Assembly: GCF_017654505.1 (NCBI RefSeq)
Contig: NC_054565.1
Span: forward strand, 4,072,890-4,136,889
Direction of reading: 5' to 3'
Length of the DNA stretch: 64,000 bases
DNA from: Polyodon spathula
Lineage: Eukaryota > Chordata > Actinopteri > Acipenseriformes > Polyodontidae
Made by a program: the position numbers and the translations under genes. The notes beneath the pieces are model-generated. The model saw only the letters and a list, made by a program, of their open reading frames with translations, was not told the origin of the DNA and did not search any database. Shown one piece after another: positions 60,033 through 64,000 of the stretch (position 1 is the first letter of the stretch; every line of letters starts with the position of its first letter).

Positions 60033-62261
60033 AGACTAGTTTCATAACTACAAACATAATCATGAAAGCAAGTACACAGACTCATCCTACATTTGAACCT
60101 GTGCTTTCTAATTTTTGATAAAAACATGTTCTTGACATTTTAAGCAACCCAGCAAATGAAACCATGACAAACTGAGACAAACTGTATGTTTTCCAGTGTG
60201 AAGAGGTCAGCTACACATTGGCATTCTGAGTGCAACACAACACTGTCAGATTAATTATACAGTGTAGCTGATATTTATAGGGCTGCTGTTCATAAGACCT
60301 TGACATTAATGCATTGCAGTCCCACACATTCAACAAAGCAATCATGAGTGTGGTGTATTGGGTCTAACACTACTCTTTATATCTGGAACATTGAGCTTAA
60401 TTAATCTGTTTGGTTACTAGCATGTCGGATGGACAGCTACAGCACGTGTGCTTACTTGTCAACAATGTGCACAGCAGAGGGTTTGTTCTGATACTGCATA
60501 AAATATTAGGAGTCCTGGTGCTTATAGCAAATAAACCCACAACCAAGAATATTCAGAGACAGAATTTCAATCTTCCAATGTTATTAGAAAGTGATTCAGG
60601 CTACACAGGTATTACATTTAAGCCTTTCTATCTAAACTTGAGGACGGCTTGAAATGAGAGACAGCACATCATTTACTGATTTCTCCTACTGATACTGTAG
60701 ATTTCAGCATGTGACAGTGTATCATTTTACAACAGAAAGGTCTTTTGCAAGATACAATGGCACACTGAATAATAAGTAGAAACATGTTTCCTTAGGAAGC
60801 ATTGCAATTTTTCTAGAAACAGTGACACTGTTGCCACTTCCGTTTCTAGTCCCACACACTTATAGTGGCTGAAAATAGTTATTTGAACTTAAAGGAAATT
60901 TCAAATTACATTAAAGCACAGTCTTGTCACATTCAGAGTACAATGTACAATGCTTCATAGCATTGCTTTATCTAAACAACTGCTGTTTAACATTACTGAC
61001 CCCGGTAATCTTAAAAAAAATATCCTTTAGAAACAAGACCCTTTAAAATAACAAGTAAATGACACTGCCGCTGCTTTTTACCAATTTTACCAGTGCATTT
61101 ATGCCAAAGCTGTACGCTATATTGATGAGAAAGCTATTTTAAGCATTTGGTTATTCTTTTTATTGTTTTTGTTTTTGTTACAGCCTGTATGTTATCTATT
61201 TTTTGGAGCAGTGGGCTGTGCTTTGCTGTGAACTTGCTCTGCCTCTCCCTGTGATTGCACAGTAAGCTATAACAGGCCCTTGTCTACACAATGTGCATCA
61301 TCTCATTACAGCAGGACAACCGTCATCTGACTGGTCTCCTCTGTGACGAGGTTCAGTAAACTTAGCACTGTTGCCACTCCATCTCTTGAAGCACTAATAG
61401 GTGTGCATTGTCATTGTCATCATCAACTTCACATTCTTTGACTGTTTCATAGATGGATACATAGAAAATGATCACAGGCATATGTATTTGTGTGTTTTCA
61501 CTTTCCTGTTACAGATCATCACAGTAAAGAGTTCTGTCTGAATCTTCACAGAGCATGGGAGGGGTTGAGAATGATAATCATTAGTTTGTCAATGCAACCT
61601 ATTAGGGGTGTGCCGATACTCATATTTTCCGAGCAATTCCCCTAATGAAATAGATTACATTATGTTACTTGCTCAATACAAAAACAAAGTGTTTCCTAGG
61701 TTGTCCAAGTTAACACAATTATACCAATCAGTAGCTGTTTTTTTTTTTTTTTTAGTAGCTGCTACCACCCCTGTGCTGACTCGGGAGGGGAGAAGACAAA
61801 CACACGCTGTCCTCCGAAGTGTCTGCCGTCAGCCGCCCGCTTCTTTACACACTGCAGACTCACCGTGCAGCCAACTCAGGGCTACAGCGTCGGACAACGC
61901 AGCCCTGGCCCGCTTGCAGGCAAGCCTGCAGGCGCCTGCAGGTTCCTAAAAAGTTTACCCTAAAATACACATGCACAGCGTATTTTATAACATTTCTGCT
62001 CTTTGTAGTGAGATGCTTGTCTGGAGGAAGATTAAATATTGCCAGATTAATTAAAACAGAGCTATTCTTTATCGTTGGAAATGATGAATCGAGGACAAGC
62101 TTGAAAGAGAACGATAATTAAGTTATGTCTGGATAAGGTCAGAAAAAATATTTAATTACCTGATAAAATAAGCTCGTCAGTTGATTTCAGATTCCCTTAA
62201 TTGGATGTTAAACTTTAAGCTGCAGTTACTAACTACACAAGCCCAAGTGATGTCTTACCAG

Positions 62262-62350
62262 GGGTATCACTCATGTAGCACATGTAACAGGACGGAAGCT
62301 GGGTGTGAACTGGTGACCCCACACGCCGCAAGCAAGCGTCTAAACCATAA
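62262..62350 (-). mobile_element. SINE-like fragment (family X), right arm
   Basis: Inverse copy of 45595-45680. Confidence 0.45.
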
Positions 62351-64000
62351 TGCAAAAGACCTCGGAGTGGACAATATAACTGTAGTGTATCACACAACAC
62401 TGCCCCTTACACACATCAAAGGAACACACTTTTATTAAAATGTAGTTAAATGCAGTTCTTTGAGAACACATTGTATTCTTCCATTAGTTGCATCCTGTGA
62501 ACATCATCTGTAACACCATATTCCTACATTACGGAGATCAATAACATTTCCTTTTCTGTACTTTCGGATGTATGTTATTATTGTAATTTATGTATATGTC
62601 TGTGCTAATAAGATCACCATCAACGACAACATTTGAGCTAGCACTCACAAACTCTAACTTCAGTTATTTAAGTATATCCTTATGTCGATATGTTTTGCAC
62701 AAGTACGTTAATTAGACCCATCTTAAGCTTGTGCTGTAATTTCATGCACCATTTCTAGTAATGATTCAGTAATATGTTTGCCTTATAGAAAGAAATCAAT
62801 TCAGTTAGGTTACAGTTGTAGCAGAGTTAATAGAAAACTTTTTTTTTTGTTGTTGTTTTGTTTTTATTCTGAGCTATGCAGTCTCAGGCTCAAGGGATTT
62901 AATGATTGCACTACAGTTATTGGAAGGAAAGCTCCAGCACTCTGCGTTGTTTAACAATGTTCTCACTGCTTGGGGAACATTACCCGACACCAGAGATTAC
63001 TGTTAGGCATTGGTGCATAATTGTGGAATTTCTGACGTGGATAGTTTGAGCTGTTTGTATATGTACATGTTTGATGTGCATTTTATATTTGTTTTTAAAT
63101 CCACAGTGCAGGCACAGCCCAGTTATGATGCTATTATACAAAACAGTTGTTAACAGTAACAATCAGTTAATCAGAATACAATATTGCAGAACCGTGTCTC
63201 CACATCCAGCCATTGCAGAACCATAATCTATAGTCCCCCACATCCAGTGTTGTGCTGTTCGCTTAAAATAACTGTAGCTAACAAAATAATTCCTATAAAT
63301 GTCCCTGCCATTAAAATCCACTCATTACATAGGTCTCAAATGTGCAATTTTGAAAGGCAACACATGGTATAGCAATCATATTAAAACAGCATTACACTAG
63401 CTTAAATAAATCTATGTTTACAAGCCATTAGCCATTAGATTGTCTTGAACTTCCTTAGACATTTCAGCTGGAGAGTGAAATTATCCCTAACCCCTTCAAC
63501 GGCTTCTGAACTGTGAATAACCAACCAGCTGCTTCCCTTATTGAGAGTCATGCTTTCAGCCAGTAACAGGATTTGACCCAGAAGACACTGCTGAGGTTAA
63601 ATGACTAAATCCAAGTGCAAACAGAGGATATGGCATAGAAACCTAAAGTGATACCACATGCTTTAAAATGAAAATACATGTGTGTCACAATGCATTTCCT
63701 TCAAAACCCCACATTTTTGACCATGTAGCTAATAGATTACTTTAAAAAAACTACTTTAAACACTCTGTTGTTTGTCACTACATGCAAAGGGGATTATCGC
63801 TAGTGGAATAAGAACACCTTCACATGTTCTAAATCTTTGTTATGATGAACATGTTTAAAGAGATTATTGTGTCAAGTCAACACAAAAGTGTGTTTTACAG
63901 TTGTATTTGAACAGTGAAAATAAAGGCAATTTCATGTACTATGTACTCTGGCCTCAACTTCCTAATAGATTGCAAGCAGTCAACAGAACTGCTGAGTCTG

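Larger units (their letters stand above)
57057..64000. repeat. Right arm of giant inverted repeat (continues past window)
   Basis: Inverse copy of 43939-50774, still matching at the last base of the window, so the true arm is longer. Local differences include an about 80-base rearranged stretch at 57435-57530 and G-rich insertions at 58065-58085 and 59779-59798. Confidence 0.95.

Overview
This is vertebrate nuclear DNA, most likely from a fish and plausibly a non-teleost ray-finned fish (sturgeon, paddlefish, gar or bowfin type). That guess rests on the repeats: many CR1-like LINE 3' ends, L2-like and L1-like fragments, an RLE-type LINE, tRNA-derived SINEs, very long TA/TG/AAT microsatellites and Harbinger, hAT and Tc1-like DNA elements. 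The species cannot be fixed from the sequence. Three 500-N blocks (9083-9582, 31652-32151, 50800-51299) are scaffold gaps.

Layout. 1-9082 is gene-poor, with one SINE-like piece, a CR1-like 3' end and microsatellites. 9656-11136 is an intact 484-codon exon of a DDE-transposase-like protein; its 3' tail recurs at 25307 and 52335. 12866-15640 is a stack of SINE and CR1-like LINE pieces. 16180-23600 holds what I consider the most interesting locus: a ten-exon gene for a small secreted precursor (signal peptide, duplicated acidic exons, dibasic site, Cys/Tyr-rich C-terminus on 9- and 21-nt microexons). Every intron is in phase 1 and all nine donors are strong. Its introns contain three different minisatellites, one of which has copied the exon 3 splice acceptor ten times. 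22968-23040 is a tRNA-Phe-like copy.

23710-25584 holds a possible solo LTR, an RLE LINE 3' fragment and the second transposase tail. 28013-29373 holds two short inverted-repeat elements. 29655-31298 (minus) carries the last two exons of a real but unrecognised protein-coding gene. 33711-33884 is a 30-bp tandem array matching the ZNF143/STAF motif. 36395-42830 has LINE, SINE and hAT-like pieces, including two striking perfect inverted repeats.

43939-64000 is dominated by a giant inverted repeat: about 6.9-kb arms, near-identical, around a 6.3-kb spacer that contains a gap, the third transposase tail and an L1-like fragment. It may be a true palindrome or an assembly artefact.

No operons apply. 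The two host genes, the secreted peptide gene (plus strand) and the unrecognised gene (minus strand), show no evident functional link.
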